In this document: one piece after another, positions 8,365 through 14,900 of the stretch
Layout: each line of letters opens with the position of its first letter
Position numbering within the stretch: position 1 is the first letter of the stretch
Source: Rhizobium gallicum bv. gallicum R602sp
GTDB taxonomy: Bacteria > Pseudomonadota > Alphaproteobacteria > Rhizobiales > Rhizobiaceae
Length of the DNA stretch: 64,000 bases
Direction: 5' to 3'
Assembly (NCBI RefSeq): GCF_000816845.1
Contig: NZ_CP006877.1
Span: forward strand, 3,357,001-3,421,000
Made by a program: the position numbers and the translations under genes
Notes under the pieces: model-generated
Database searches by the model: none
Told to the model about the DNA's origin: nothing
The model's input: the letters and a program-made list of their open reading frames with translations, nothing else

Positions 8365-8596
8365 CATACCAAATACGGCCGCTTGCGTCGAATACAATGC
8401 GCATGTCGCTCGGACATCAACGCAAATTGCTCTTGGCCGAACAGAACCGTCCCGTAGCCGCCTTCTTACTAACTCCATAAGTGGCGGGAAGGGTTTGCTG
8501 CAAAGGAGCTCATAATTCAGCCTGGCTGGACGACTTAATCCTTCATCATCGGTTGAAGGAAGGTGCGCGAGGACGTTGAAGATCGACACAACGGGG

Positions 8597-8798
8597 TCAT
8601 CTCAATCTCCTGTCCCGCAAGGGGCTGGTTGCCCAACCAGAGGTCAAATCCCTCTCGCACAGGGCATCTAAGATTTCGATGACAGTGTCCTCTTCAAGAT
8701 GCGTGATTTTTGAGGGGCATGGTTTCCGCGATGACAACGATCTCCCCGGTCCTCATGTCAACTATCGACCAAGTGGCGTCCGGGTCTCGAATGATCAC
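8597..8798 (-). pseudogene. Small YYARRD-family protein, copy 1 (frameshifted)
   Basis: Nearly the same DNA as the intact gene at 13286-13513. From a GTG start it reads VIIRDPDATWSIVDMRTGEI, then VVIAETMPL, then shifts frame; the continuation ITHLEEDTVIEILDALCERD to the stop is in another frame. A short stretch encoding the APYYARR segment is deleted. The gene is therefore dead while its flanks, including the upstream module A, are kept. Confidence 0.6.
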
Positions 8799-8815
8799 AT
8801 TCGCTCCTTATTACA

Positions 8816-8980
8816 AAAGAGCCCCGACGGATCGGGGCTAGTTGACGACGAAGAGGAACGTCGGAGACGTTCAATGCATTCAACGCCTAATACGGATCAT
8901 GGTTTCTGTACGATATCATACCATTGCGGCCAAGGATTGAGTGAACCGCTCGTGGCCGCACGATCCATTCCGCCGAAGAT
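8816..8980 (-). repeat. Non-coding module A, copy 1
   Basis: Similar to 10738-10952 and 13531-13740. On the minus strand it ends in the hairpin AGCCCCGATCCGTCGGGGCT followed by CTCTTTTG, a good Rho-independent terminator shape, placed just upstream of YYARRD copy 1. Other shared blocks are GATATCGT near 8910 and CGGCGGAATGGATCGTGCGG near 8960-8980 (minus strand). Confidence 0.6.
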
Positions 8981-9134
8981 ACGCGGCGGCAGCGGCAGTC
9001 GTCATATAAGGGGCGTGCGTGAGGCCGACGGGAATGCGGAGATTTATCAGATAGAGGAAACAATCGGCAGGAACCTGTTCCTCTCGCCGAGGTTCGGTGG
9101 ATCAGAACCGAAGCTCAAAATGGAGGATCATCCA

Positions 9135-9377
9135 ATGCTTCTGAAACTTATCACGGTCTTTGCACTTTCGATCGGCCTTGCAACATCGGCCATGGCTCAG
9201 GCCAACGACGGCTCGGGCGGTTCTGGTGGCACTAGTGATTCTGGCGAGTCGGGCAACACTTCAGGTTCAACCTCTGGGACGAGCTCTTCCGATAAAGACA
9301 AGGATTCCCAGGGCAAGCAAGAGTCTTCCGACTGCGCACCGGGTCAGGTTAAAAATGCCGCCGGCAACTGCCAGTAA
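9135..9377 (+). CDS. Small exported Ser/Gly/Asp-rich protein with DCAPGQ tail
   Basis: An 80-residue protein. MLLKLITVFALSIGLATSAM then AQA is a clear signal peptide, so a mature chain of about 57 residues rich in Ser, Gly, Thr and Asp is exported. The end reads SSDCAPGQVKNAAGNCQ, with two Cys that could form a disulfide. GGAGG lies eight bases before the ATG; an in-frame ATG five codons earlier overlaps that site. The exported gene about 850 bases downstream shares the DCAPGQ element, so the two may belong to one family. Function unknown. Confidence 0.6.
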   Translation: MLLKLITVFALSIGLATSAMAQANDGSGGSGGTSDSGESGNTSGSTSGTSSSDKDKDSQGKQESSDCAPGQVKNAAGNCQ

Positions 9378-9979
9378 AATCTGGCTATCGACAAAGAAAC
9401 CCCGCGGTCAACTTGAACTCACCTCATTCAACGGAGGCAGGACGGCACCCCGCCCAGCCTCTGATATGGCTTCGTAAGTGCGCGCCTGATCTTTGCATTC
9501 TGCAGGGCAGCGGCTTTGGGCATGTAAGCCTCGATTGTCTTTAGGCTGTTCTCATGGACCGCATGGGCCGGGAAGAACAAGGCCGTCTCTACTCGACGAG
9601 TAATTTCCGCTCTTTGCGCACGCGCGGCTGACTCTTCTCACCGAAGGGTTCGAGGTACGCACCTTTCGCAAGCGCGCGCCCGGCGCGATGCCGACGGTCC
9701 TCGTCACATTGGCGTCCTCACACAGCTTCGAACTTTCGGAAGCCGCCTCGCTCGGCAGCGCATCGCGATCCTGTCGCTGCATCCCGCAAAGCAAGGACGC
9801 GGCCGAATATGGCGGCAAGGCGCAGGCGACCGAGCAGGCGCGCGACAGCGATCTCAGGCGGAGCGGGTAGCGAGGCGCGCGAGCTGATTATTGAATGAGT
9901 CCGTGGTCGCGGCGGAACACTTCTTCCACTTTGCGGTTAAGTTGTCAGGCTTACCGCGCATTAGCAAAGGAGAACCTCG
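9378..9979. other. Decayed stretch between two small exported-protein genes
   Basis: No intact gene with start signals is seen. A coding-like minus-strand remnant is listed separately; at about 9640-9870 (plus) another protein-like frame (LTLLTEGFEVRTFRKRAPGA) lacks a start and is unrecognised. Confidence 0.3.
9428..9610 (-). pseudogene. Unrecognised coding-like remnant
   Basis: The minus strand reads RRVETALFFPAHAVHENSLK, then TIEAYMPKAAALQNAKIRR. An alternative frame continues TYEAISEAGRGAVLPPLNEV. The joined sequence looks like real protein broken by one frameshift near 9470 and closed upstream by a stop. No family could be named, so this is a low-confidence note of gene decay. Confidence 0.2.
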
Positions 9980-10273
9980 ATGAATCGAATCCTATTGGTA
10001 TCGGCCATGCTAGCCCTGTCGGCAGGCGTTCCCCTTGCCCAAACGAGCACAACGAGTGGCACGACAACAACGACAACTACGACGACCAAACCAACTACTA
10101 CCGAAAAGGAAACCGACACTGCGACCACTGGCAGCACGACGAATTCAAACTCGGCTAAGGACTGTGCACCTGGCCAACAGGCCGGAAGCGCGAAGCAGGC
10201 GGCACCGGGACAGCAGGATACTGACGCCAACTCTGCCGCTCCCGGCCAAATGAAGAAGACGACTGAGTGCTAA
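9980..10273 (+). CDS. Small exported Thr-rich protein with APGQ repeats
   Basis: A 97-residue protein. Residues 1-20 (MNRILLVSAMLALSAGVPLA) form a signal peptide. The mature chain has a run of Thr at about residues 24-40, then Thr/Ser/Asn-rich sequence, and three APGQ elements (DCAPGQQ, QAAPGQQD, SAAPGQMK), ending EC. AAAGGAGA precedes the ATG at good spacing. The Thr-rich run is unlike neighbouring genes. The two Cys (in DCAPGQ and at the C-terminus) match the pair in the exported gene upstream. Function unknown; probably periplasmic or surface-associated. Confidence 0.6.
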   Translation: MNRILLVSAMLALSAGVPLAQTSTTSGTTTTTTTTTKPTTTEKETDTATTGSTTNSNSAKDCAPGQQAGSAKQAAPGQQDTDANSAAPGQMKKTTEC

Positions 10274-10302
10274 CAGGCCAATAACCGGGCGCAGAGGTCG
10301 CG

Positions 10303-10334
10303 GGCCGGGGTAACAACGAAATAGCCCCGGCCTT
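10303..10334. terminator. Hairpin after the Thr-rich protein gene
   Basis: GGCCGGGG and CCCCGGCC form an eight-pair stem around a 14-base loop, 30 bases after the stop of the exported protein gene. The following T-run is short on both strands, so termination would be weak. Confidence 0.5.
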
Positions 10335-10340
10335 AATCCG

Positions 10341-10463
10341 CTAGCGTCCGTGCAGCCTTTTGATCCGCTCGTAAAGCTCTTCGACTTTCTCTCTATGTCT
10401 CGCCCGAGGGCGCCCATCCGTTGTGAGGCAGAATGTTTTGCCTTTGCCAAGTATTATATTGAT
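10341..10463 (-). other. Possible short coding frame without a clear start
   Basis: A minus-strand frame reads INIILGKGKTFCLTTDGRPR, then ARHREKVEELYERIKRLHGR and a stop. The second half has good helical-protein composition. The only ATG nearby is in another frame, so it may be a frameshifted small gene. No family recognised. Confidence 0.25.
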
Positions 10464-10574
10464 CGCCCATCGCCACTGGCGGGCGCGCGACCCGCTGGTA
10501 AGGTCGAGATAAATGCGGCAGAGCTTTGCCCTTCACGAGGGCTCGCGCTGGCAATCGGGTCAAACGCGAGTCAT

Positions 10575-10662
10575 TTGTATCGCGCGACCGGGTGAGGGGT
10601 GACGGGGCGTCTTCATCCAGCCACGCACCACTAGAATAACAGTCCTTCAAGAGAGATCAAAC
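10575..10662 (-). repeat. Non-coding module C, copy 1
   Basis: Resembles 14061-14150 and 16296-16395. Shared blocks are the CGCGCGAC/GCGTGAC start, CCACGCAC, AATGACAG or AATAACAG, then TCAA and a variant of AGAGCAAA. Here no YYARRD gene follows, unlike at copies 2 and 3. Confidence 0.45.
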
Positions 10663-10737
10663 TTGAGAAAACCCTTGGGTCGTCCCTGTGCGTTGGGCTG
10701 GCTGGTATATCCGAGTAACCACCTTGGCTTCTTCATT

Positions 10738-10952
10738 AAAAGAGCCCCGATGGGCTAATTGTTGAATATGGAGAGAACGTTCGACGGCGTCAGAAGCATC
10801 ATAAGGGATGATGGTTTCGGTACGCTAACGCACCGATGCGTCGAGAATTGAGGTGGACCGTACAGCCACGTGCAAGGGCGGAAGCACGGTCACAGGAGAA
10901 TTAGGCCGCACGATCCACTCGGCCGAACGTCTGAAGCGGTTGAAATGTTCCC
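10738..10952 (-). repeat. Non-coding module A, copy 2
   Basis: Aligns with 8816-8980 and 13531-13740 through ATGATGGTTTC, GAATTGAGGTGGACCG-like, AGCACGGTCA and GCACGATCCACT blocks, ending near GAAATGTTCC. Its minus-strand terminator is shorter than in the other copies: AGCCC-ATC-GGGGCT followed by CTTTTAA. No YYARRD gene lies downstream of this copy. Confidence 0.55.
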
Positions 10953-11168
10953 AGTCGTCGGAACGTCAGTCATTCCACCAGTCGGCTGATATTTCGGTGG
11001 GTGCATGGGTCTTTCGCATGGAGTCCACTTCCAGCGACTTGGTTCACTGTGTCTTTATTCATTTGTTGTCAATCGCGGTTTCTCATTGTCTGTGTCCGGG
11101 GTACACTGCTCGTACGGCCCGTTAACAGCCGAGATGATCGTTTCTATTGCCACATGGAGGAGCACAAG

Positions 11169-11387
11169 ATGTCCCTTCAAGAATTACTTCCCCTCGATGA
11201 CAGCCGAATCGACATGGTTACCACGGTGGTTCACCAATGGTGCAAATGTCATCATGTTCCGATAGAGAGTGGCCGTGTGGCGATGACGACCGCTATTAGT
11301 CTAGCGCTCGGTGGCGAGCATTCGTCTAAAGCTCTCGCCGAGGCCGTCGGCCGCTTATGCGGATCGAGCAGTACAAGCGGCCGGTAG
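11169..11387 (+). CDS. Small hypothetical protein
   Basis: A 72-residue protein starting MSLQELLPLDDSRIDMVTTV with GGAGG eight bases upstream. The middle contains HQWCKCHHVPIESGRVAMTT and a helical C-terminal half (LALGGEHSSKALAEAVGRLC). The C-x-C-H-H cluster could bind a metal, but this is only suggested by residue spacing. No family recognised. It is about 190 bases upstream of the Crp-family gene on the same strand. Confidence 0.5.
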   Translation: MSLQELLPLDDSRIDMVTTVVHQWCKCHHVPIESGRVAMTTAISLALGGEHSSKALAEAVGRLCGSSSTSGR

Positions 11388-11576
11388 ATTAGTATCGGCT
11401 GAATCTGCGTTGCCGGCCGAGACCGGTTGACAGTTCGGTCGCTTGCGCAGCGTGAGCAAATCTGCGCGGCATTTGCTATAGCCCGTTTAAGGGCGTATCA
11501 TCCACCATCGGTCAAACGATTAAGGGTGCAGGCCGCTTGGGAGATAATCTGCTCTTGCCCATAAGGGAGGAGCAAG

Positions 11577-12374
11577 ATGCCCGACCGAAACGCAACGCGC
11601 AATACCCTCATCGCAGCGATGGATGAAGAAACGGCCTGGGCCGTTCTGGACGCATCGGAGCGCGTCGAGCTCGATGTCCATTACCAGCTGCAGGCCCCCA
11701 ACACTCCAAACGACTACGTTTATTTTCCGGAATCAGGCGTCACCTCAATTGTGGCCCATGCCCCGGGCGGTTTGAAGATCGAAACCGGCATTATCGGAAA
11801 GGAGGGAATGGTTGGAATTACCGTGCTCTCGGGAGTCAATCAATCTCCCCATGAGATATTCGTCCAGATGGCCACCACCGCTCGACGCATACCCGTTGAC
11901 CAGATGCGGTCCTTGATCGCGGACAACCAGGCTCTTCAAGACCTCCTCGTCCGGTATTTGCACACCGTACATTTGCAGGTTGCCTGCACGGCGCTCGCAA
12001 ACGGGAGGACGACAATTGTTCAGCGGCTGGCTCGCTGGCTGCTGATGTGTCACGATCGGGTCGGCAGCCCGAGGCTGTCACTGACCCACGAGTTCCTGTC
12101 CTTGATGCTGGGCACCCGCAGGGCCGGTGTCACAACGGCGTTGCACATTCTGGAAGGTGAGCATCTGATACGATCCGAGCGATCTATTTGCACCATCACC
12201 GACCGGGCCGGCCTTAAAGCACGCGCCGGCGGCATTTACGGTATACCCGAGGCGGAATACCGTCGGCTAATTGGCGTAAGCGCACAAGATCAGGATGCGA
12301 TCATCAATGCGACGGCGGCCTCGGATAGTTATCGTCATGGCAACACCCGAAGTGAAGCAGCTTTGAAGCACTAG
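11577..12374 (+). CDS. Crp/Fnr-family transcriptional regulator
   Basis: A 265-residue protein. Residues 15-135 form a cyclic-nucleotide-binding-like beta barrel (YVYFPESGVTSIVA, IIGKEGMVGITVLSG). Residues 150-225 form a Crp-type winged helix (VQRLARWLLMCHDRVGSPRL, then LTHEFLSLMLGTRRAGVTTA). There is no Fnr-type Cys cluster, so oxygen sensing by an iron-sulfur cluster is unlikely. GGGAGGAG precedes the ATG. This lineage with degenerate effector pockets is abundant in rhizobia; target genes are unknown. A copy of its 3' end is found at 17000-17088. Confidence 0.85.
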   Translation: MPDRNATRNTLIAAMDEETAWAVLDASERVELDVHYQLQAPNTPNDYVYFPESGVTSIVAHAPGGLKIETGIIGKEGMVGITVLSGVNQSPHEIFVQMATTARRIPVDQMRSLIADNQALQDLLVRYLHTVHLQVACTALANGRTTIVQRLARWLLMCHDRVGSPRLSLTHEFLSLMLGTRRAGVTTALHILEGEHLIRSERSICTITDRAGLKARAGGIYGIPEAEYRRLIGVSAQDQDAIINATAASDSYRHGNTRSEAALKH

Positions 12375-12377
12375 GAC

Positions 12378-12884
12378 TTACCGCTTTGCCGTGATGTCGG
12401 CTTCGGCGCGCGTAAGAAAAGCCTCGGTTACACCGGAAAGATTGTCTTCCAGCCACTTTGCCATGGCGATCTCTTCTTTCAGGATGCCTTCGCAGACCGC
12501 CTTCGTTTGCCGGTCGCCGGCAAACTCTGCGGCGGCAATGAGAATCCTGTAGCTGGCAATCTCAAAATGCTCGAACGTGTAGCTCGCCAGCGATCCTTTG
12601 ACGATCTCATCGCTCACAAACAGGCCGCTGAGGCCCTGCCCGAAGGCGGTTATCTTTCCGGCCATGTCCTTGATGGTCGAGGACCCGCCACCTATTTGGT
12701 TCAGGCAAGTCTCCAGTGATTTTGCCTGCTGCCTGGTTTCTTCGAGATGCTGACCGATGCGTGCCTTCAGATCCGGATAGTTTTTGATGCGCTCGTATTG
12801 TGCCTTCAGCATCGTTTCGGCCTGCTTTTCCATCGCGTGAGCGTCACGGAGCCAAGCGACGAGATTGTCTTGCGCAGTAGACAT
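12378..12884 (-). CDS. DUF892 ferritin-like protein (YciE/YciF type)
   Basis: A 168-residue, all-helical protein. MSTAQDNLVAWLRDAHAMEK, the E-x-x-x-x-x-x-L-x-x-H-L-E-E-T-R-x-Q pattern (about residues 45-60) and later EHFEIASYRILI match DUF892. The acidic and His residues are those that form a di-iron-like site in the family. GGAGG lies five bases before the chosen ATG; a start four codons upstream overlaps it. DUF892 genes are induced by osmotic and oxidative stress in enterobacteria. It converges with the Crp-family gene with three bases between stop codons. Confidence 0.8.
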   Translation of the reverse strand: MSTAQDNLVAWLRDAHAMEKQAETMLKAQYERIKNYPDLKARIGQHLEETRQQAKSLETCLNQIGGGSSTIKDMAGKITAFGQGLSGLFVSDEIVKGSLASYTFEHFEIASYRILIAAAEFAGDRQTKAVCEGILKEEIAMAKWLEDNLSGVTEAFLTRAEADITAKR

Positions 12885-13108
12885 GAGATCCTCCATTGTT
12901 GTGCGGTGCTAACAGATCGTCTCATGAAATGTTCCGCTGGTGTCTGTGCAGAATCTTCATTGACACCCGCCTGAAGCCATTTGTGTCGGCAACCGGAATT
13001 GCGTCATAAAAAGCCGATCACAGATGGACAAGGACCGGGCTCGCCGTCGCCCTATACAGCTGGCCAGAAATGCTTTTCCGAAAATTCCAGTCGTTCGACA
13101 GACCATTT

Positions 13109-13250
13109 CAAAAAAATCGCCCCGCTGTCGATCGGCGGGGCAAAGGGGAAAAATGACGAATACCGCTCATAGGGGTGTGCGGCTTTTATAGAATGGGTGA
13201 GATCATCTGCCGATAAAACTAGCCCAAAGGTATTAGTACGATTCTGGACA
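13109..13250 (-). repeat. Non-coding module B, copy 1 (with minus-strand terminator)
   Basis: Paired with 13769-13912. The hairpin GCCCCGC...GCGGGGC at 13119-13141 is followed on the minus strand by ATTTTTTTG, a strong Rho-independent terminator downstream of YYARRD copy 2. Further matching blocks are the GTGAGATCATCTG-like and CCAAAGGTAT-like segments. Confidence 0.6.
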
Positions 13251-13285
13251 AATTGGTGAATTGAAGCCCGACACACAAGCAGGGA

Positions 13286-13513
13286 TCATCTCAATCCCCT
13301 GTCCCGCAAGGGGCTGGTTGCCCAACCAGAGGTCAAATCCCTCGCGCACAGAGCATCTAAAATCTCCATGATGGTGTCCTCTTCGAGATGTTTGATTGTG
13401 AGGGGTACGGTTTCCGCGATGACAACGATCTGCCCGGTCCTCATGTCAACTATCGACCAAGTGGAGTCCGGGTCACGTCTCGCATAGTAGGGAGCGCGTA
13501 CTTGAATGATCAC
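13286..13513 (-). CDS. Small YYARRD-family protein, copy 2
   Basis: A 75-residue protein starting at GTG, with GGAG five bases upstream: MIIQVRAPYYARRDPDSTWS, then IVDMRTGQIVVIAETVPLTI and KHLEEDTIMEILDAL. The core Y-Y-A-R-R-D-x-D-x-x-W-S-I-V-D-x-x-T-x-x-x-V-V/A-V-I-A-E-T-x-P-L is shared with copies at 14137-14367 and 16397-16630. Predicted fold is a short beta meander then a helix. No signal peptide, no recognised family. It is preceded by module A and followed by the module B terminator, so it is probably its own transcript. Confidence 0.55.
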   Translation of the reverse strand: MIIQVRAPYYARRDPDSTWSIVDMRTGQIVVIAETVPLTIKHLEEDTIMEILDALCARDLTSGWATSPLRDRGLR

Positions 13514-13530
13514 GTCCGCTCCTTCGCTAC

Positions 13531-13740
13531 AAAGAGCCCCGACGGATCGGGGCTAATTGACGACGAACAGGAACGTCGGGAGACGTTCAGAACATGAACG
13601 AATGATGTGGAGGATAGTTTCCGCACGATATCATACGAAATTCGAGGCGGACCGCACAGCGACGTGAGGCTAAAGCACGGTCAGGAGAAATTGGCTGCAC
13701 GATCCATTTTGCCGAACATTCGAGAAGGTGGAATGTTCCT
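13531..13740 (-). repeat. Non-coding module A, copy 3
   Basis: The best-preserved copy. Read on the minus strand it runs from GGAACATTCCACC through GGATCGTGCAGCC, TATGATATCGTGCGGAAAC and GAACGTCTCCCGACGTTC to the hairpin AGCCCCGATCCGTCGGGGCT and CTCTTTG, ending 18 bases before the GTG of copy 2. Together with the module B terminator that bounds it upstream this gives a unit of about 210 bases framed by terminators. Confidence 0.6.
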
Positions 13741-13768
13741 ATCGGGGCCTGGGGTTCGCGAACGACCA

Positions 13769-13912
13769 ACAAAAAATGCCCCGCTGCTGCGATCGGCGGG
13801 GCAGAGGAAAGTGATGATGGTCGCCGCACAAAGTGGCGGCTCGTCATAAGTTAGGTGAGACGATCTGAAGGCAAACCAGCCTTAAGGTGTGGGTGCGATT
13901 TCGCACAAAACG
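13769..13912 (-). repeat. Non-coding module B, copy 2 (with minus-strand terminator)
   Basis: Same layout as 13109-13250. GCCCCGC and GCGGGGC pair across 11 bases, followed on the minus strand by ATTTTTTGTT. It ends whatever transcript comes from the region before module A copy 3. Confidence 0.55.
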
Positions 13913-14021
13913 GTCCTCTGAATCGGTGTAGCGCATAGGCATACTCGTTGTATTGGAAAGAGCAAAGCTCCAAGGCAAAGAGGCGCGAAAGCTGAATAAA
14001 CGTACTCGCGCCTGAATAAGG

Positions 14022-14060
14022 AAAGGCTCGCGCTGAGCTACCGTTCAACGCGAGCCTTTT
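14022..14060. terminator. Bidirectional terminator
   Basis: AAAGGCTCGCG and CGCGAGCCTTT make an 11-pair stem around a 16-base loop, with TTTT on the plus strand and a TTTCC end on the minus strand. It closes the transcript of YYARRD copy 3 on the minus strand. Confidence 0.65.
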
Positions 14061-14150
14061 CGCAGCGCGTGACACAAGGGAAGGGTTTGCCTCCGCCACG
14101 CACTACCAGAATGACAGACGATCAAAACAGAGCAAATTAGTTAAAATGAC
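14061..14150 (-). repeat. Non-coding module C, copy 2
   Basis: 3' flank of YYARRD copy 3, aligned with the 3' flank of copy 4 (16296-16395): GCGCGTGACA, CCACGCAC, AATGACAGAC, GAGCAAA, TAGTTAAAA against TAGCTAAAA. The match continues into the coding region, so the two genes arose by duplication of a block of about 350-400 bases. Confidence 0.5.
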
Positions 14151-14367
14151 TTAGGCCGTCGTTCGTGCCTTCGGCGGAGGCGCTGAATTCTCTGGAAGCC
14201 GAATGCCGCCTTCTCAGTTCATCGATAATCCCCAAAGCGGTGGCTTCATCAAGGCGTTTGAGCGGCATGGTTTCAGCAATGACAGCGACCTTGTGCGTCT
14301 GCGTATCGACAATCGACCAGCTGCCATCCCCGTCGCGTCTGGCGTAATACTGCGGTCGTATATTCAC
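14137..14367 (-). CDS. Small YYARRD-family protein, copy 3
   Basis: A 76-residue protein from a GTG start: VNIRPQYYARRDGDGSWSIV, then DTQTHKVAVIAETMPLKRLD and EATALGIIDELRRRH. GAGAGG lies six bases before the GTG; a longer frame from an upstream ATG is not conserved in the paralogs. Most similar to copy 4, with which it shares a Ser/Asn-rich tail. No recognised domain. It lies 3' of the DUF1236 gene, separated by a terminator. Confidence 0.55.
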   Translation of the reverse strand: MNIRPQYYARRDGDGSWSIVDTQTHKVAVIAETMPLKRLDEATALGIIDELRRRHSASREFSASAEGTNDGLSHFN

Positions 14368-14409
14368 GTCGGCCTCTCTATCACGACGATGCTCTGATGG
14401 GGAGGAATA

Positions 14410-14433
14410 GCGGGCCCGGGGGCGGGCCCGCAG
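14410..14433 (-). terminator. Terminator of the DUF1236 gene
   Basis: GCGGGCCC and GGGCCCGC form a perfect eight-pair GC stem around a short loop, ten bases after the DUF1236 stop. The downstream minus-strand sequence is CTATTCC, so a T-run is poor and the stem is the main signal. Confidence 0.5.
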
Positions 14434-14443
14434 TGCTTTCAAG

Positions 14444-14731
14444 TTACTCGACGACCTCGATCACCGCGCGGGTCTTCGGATTGACGAGCACGCGCTTTTC
14501 GTTGACGACCACATAACCGTAATCCGGCTGATCAGGGATCGTGTGGATCTCGACCGTATCAGGAAGCGTCGTACCGACCGCAACCTCACCTTCGAATTTG
14601 ACCGATGGCGATTTCTGCTCAAGAACATAGGTTCTGACCTCGCCGGGAACGGTGACCGTCGCTGTTTGCGCGATCGCCGCGCCCCCGATCGACAGAAACA
14701 GCGATACGGCAGAGATGACCAGTTTTTTCAT
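14444..14731 (-). CDS. DUF1236 family exported protein
   Basis: A 95-residue protein. Residues 1-22 (MKKLVISAVSLFLSIGGAAI) are a signal peptide. The mature part has VRTYVLEQKSPSVKFEGEVA, then VGTTLPDTVEIHTIPDQPDY and GYVVVNEKRVLVNPKTRAVI, the typical DUF1236 pattern ending with an R-x-V-I-E-V-V-E tail. GGAGG precedes the ATG. These small periplasmic proteins are common in rhizobia, often in several copies, and uncharacterised. It is just upstream (lower coordinates) of the IS256 insertion. Confidence 0.85.
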   Translation of the reverse strand: MKKLVISAVSLFLSIGGAAIAQTATVTVPGEVRTYVLEQKSPSVKFEGEVAVGTTLPDTVEIHTIPDQPDYGYVVVNEKRVLVNPKTRAVIEVVE

Positions 14732-14892
14732 GTTATCCTCCCAGGATTTTCAGGGTGCGGATAAAACGCTACCGATGGGATATAGTTCCTCCGCTGCACG
14801 GGATAAGTGCGGCGCGACGCGGCCTTATATTCCGGCCGCGCTCCCTGGCTTGGTAACGTGTTAACCCCGGCCTTATCGCTCTAAGCCGAATC

Positions 14893-14900
14893 TGGAAATC
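14893..14900. repeat. Target-site duplication, left copy
   Basis: TGGAAATC directly abuts the left end of the IS256-family element and is repeated at 16243-16250. Confidence 0.8.

Larger units (their letters stand above)
10274..11168. other. Long region of repeats with no confident gene
   Basis: Contains a hairpin, a possible short minus-strand coding frame, module C copy 1 and module A copy 2, all listed separately. Beyond these no gene with a start signal was recognised. Confidence 0.4.
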
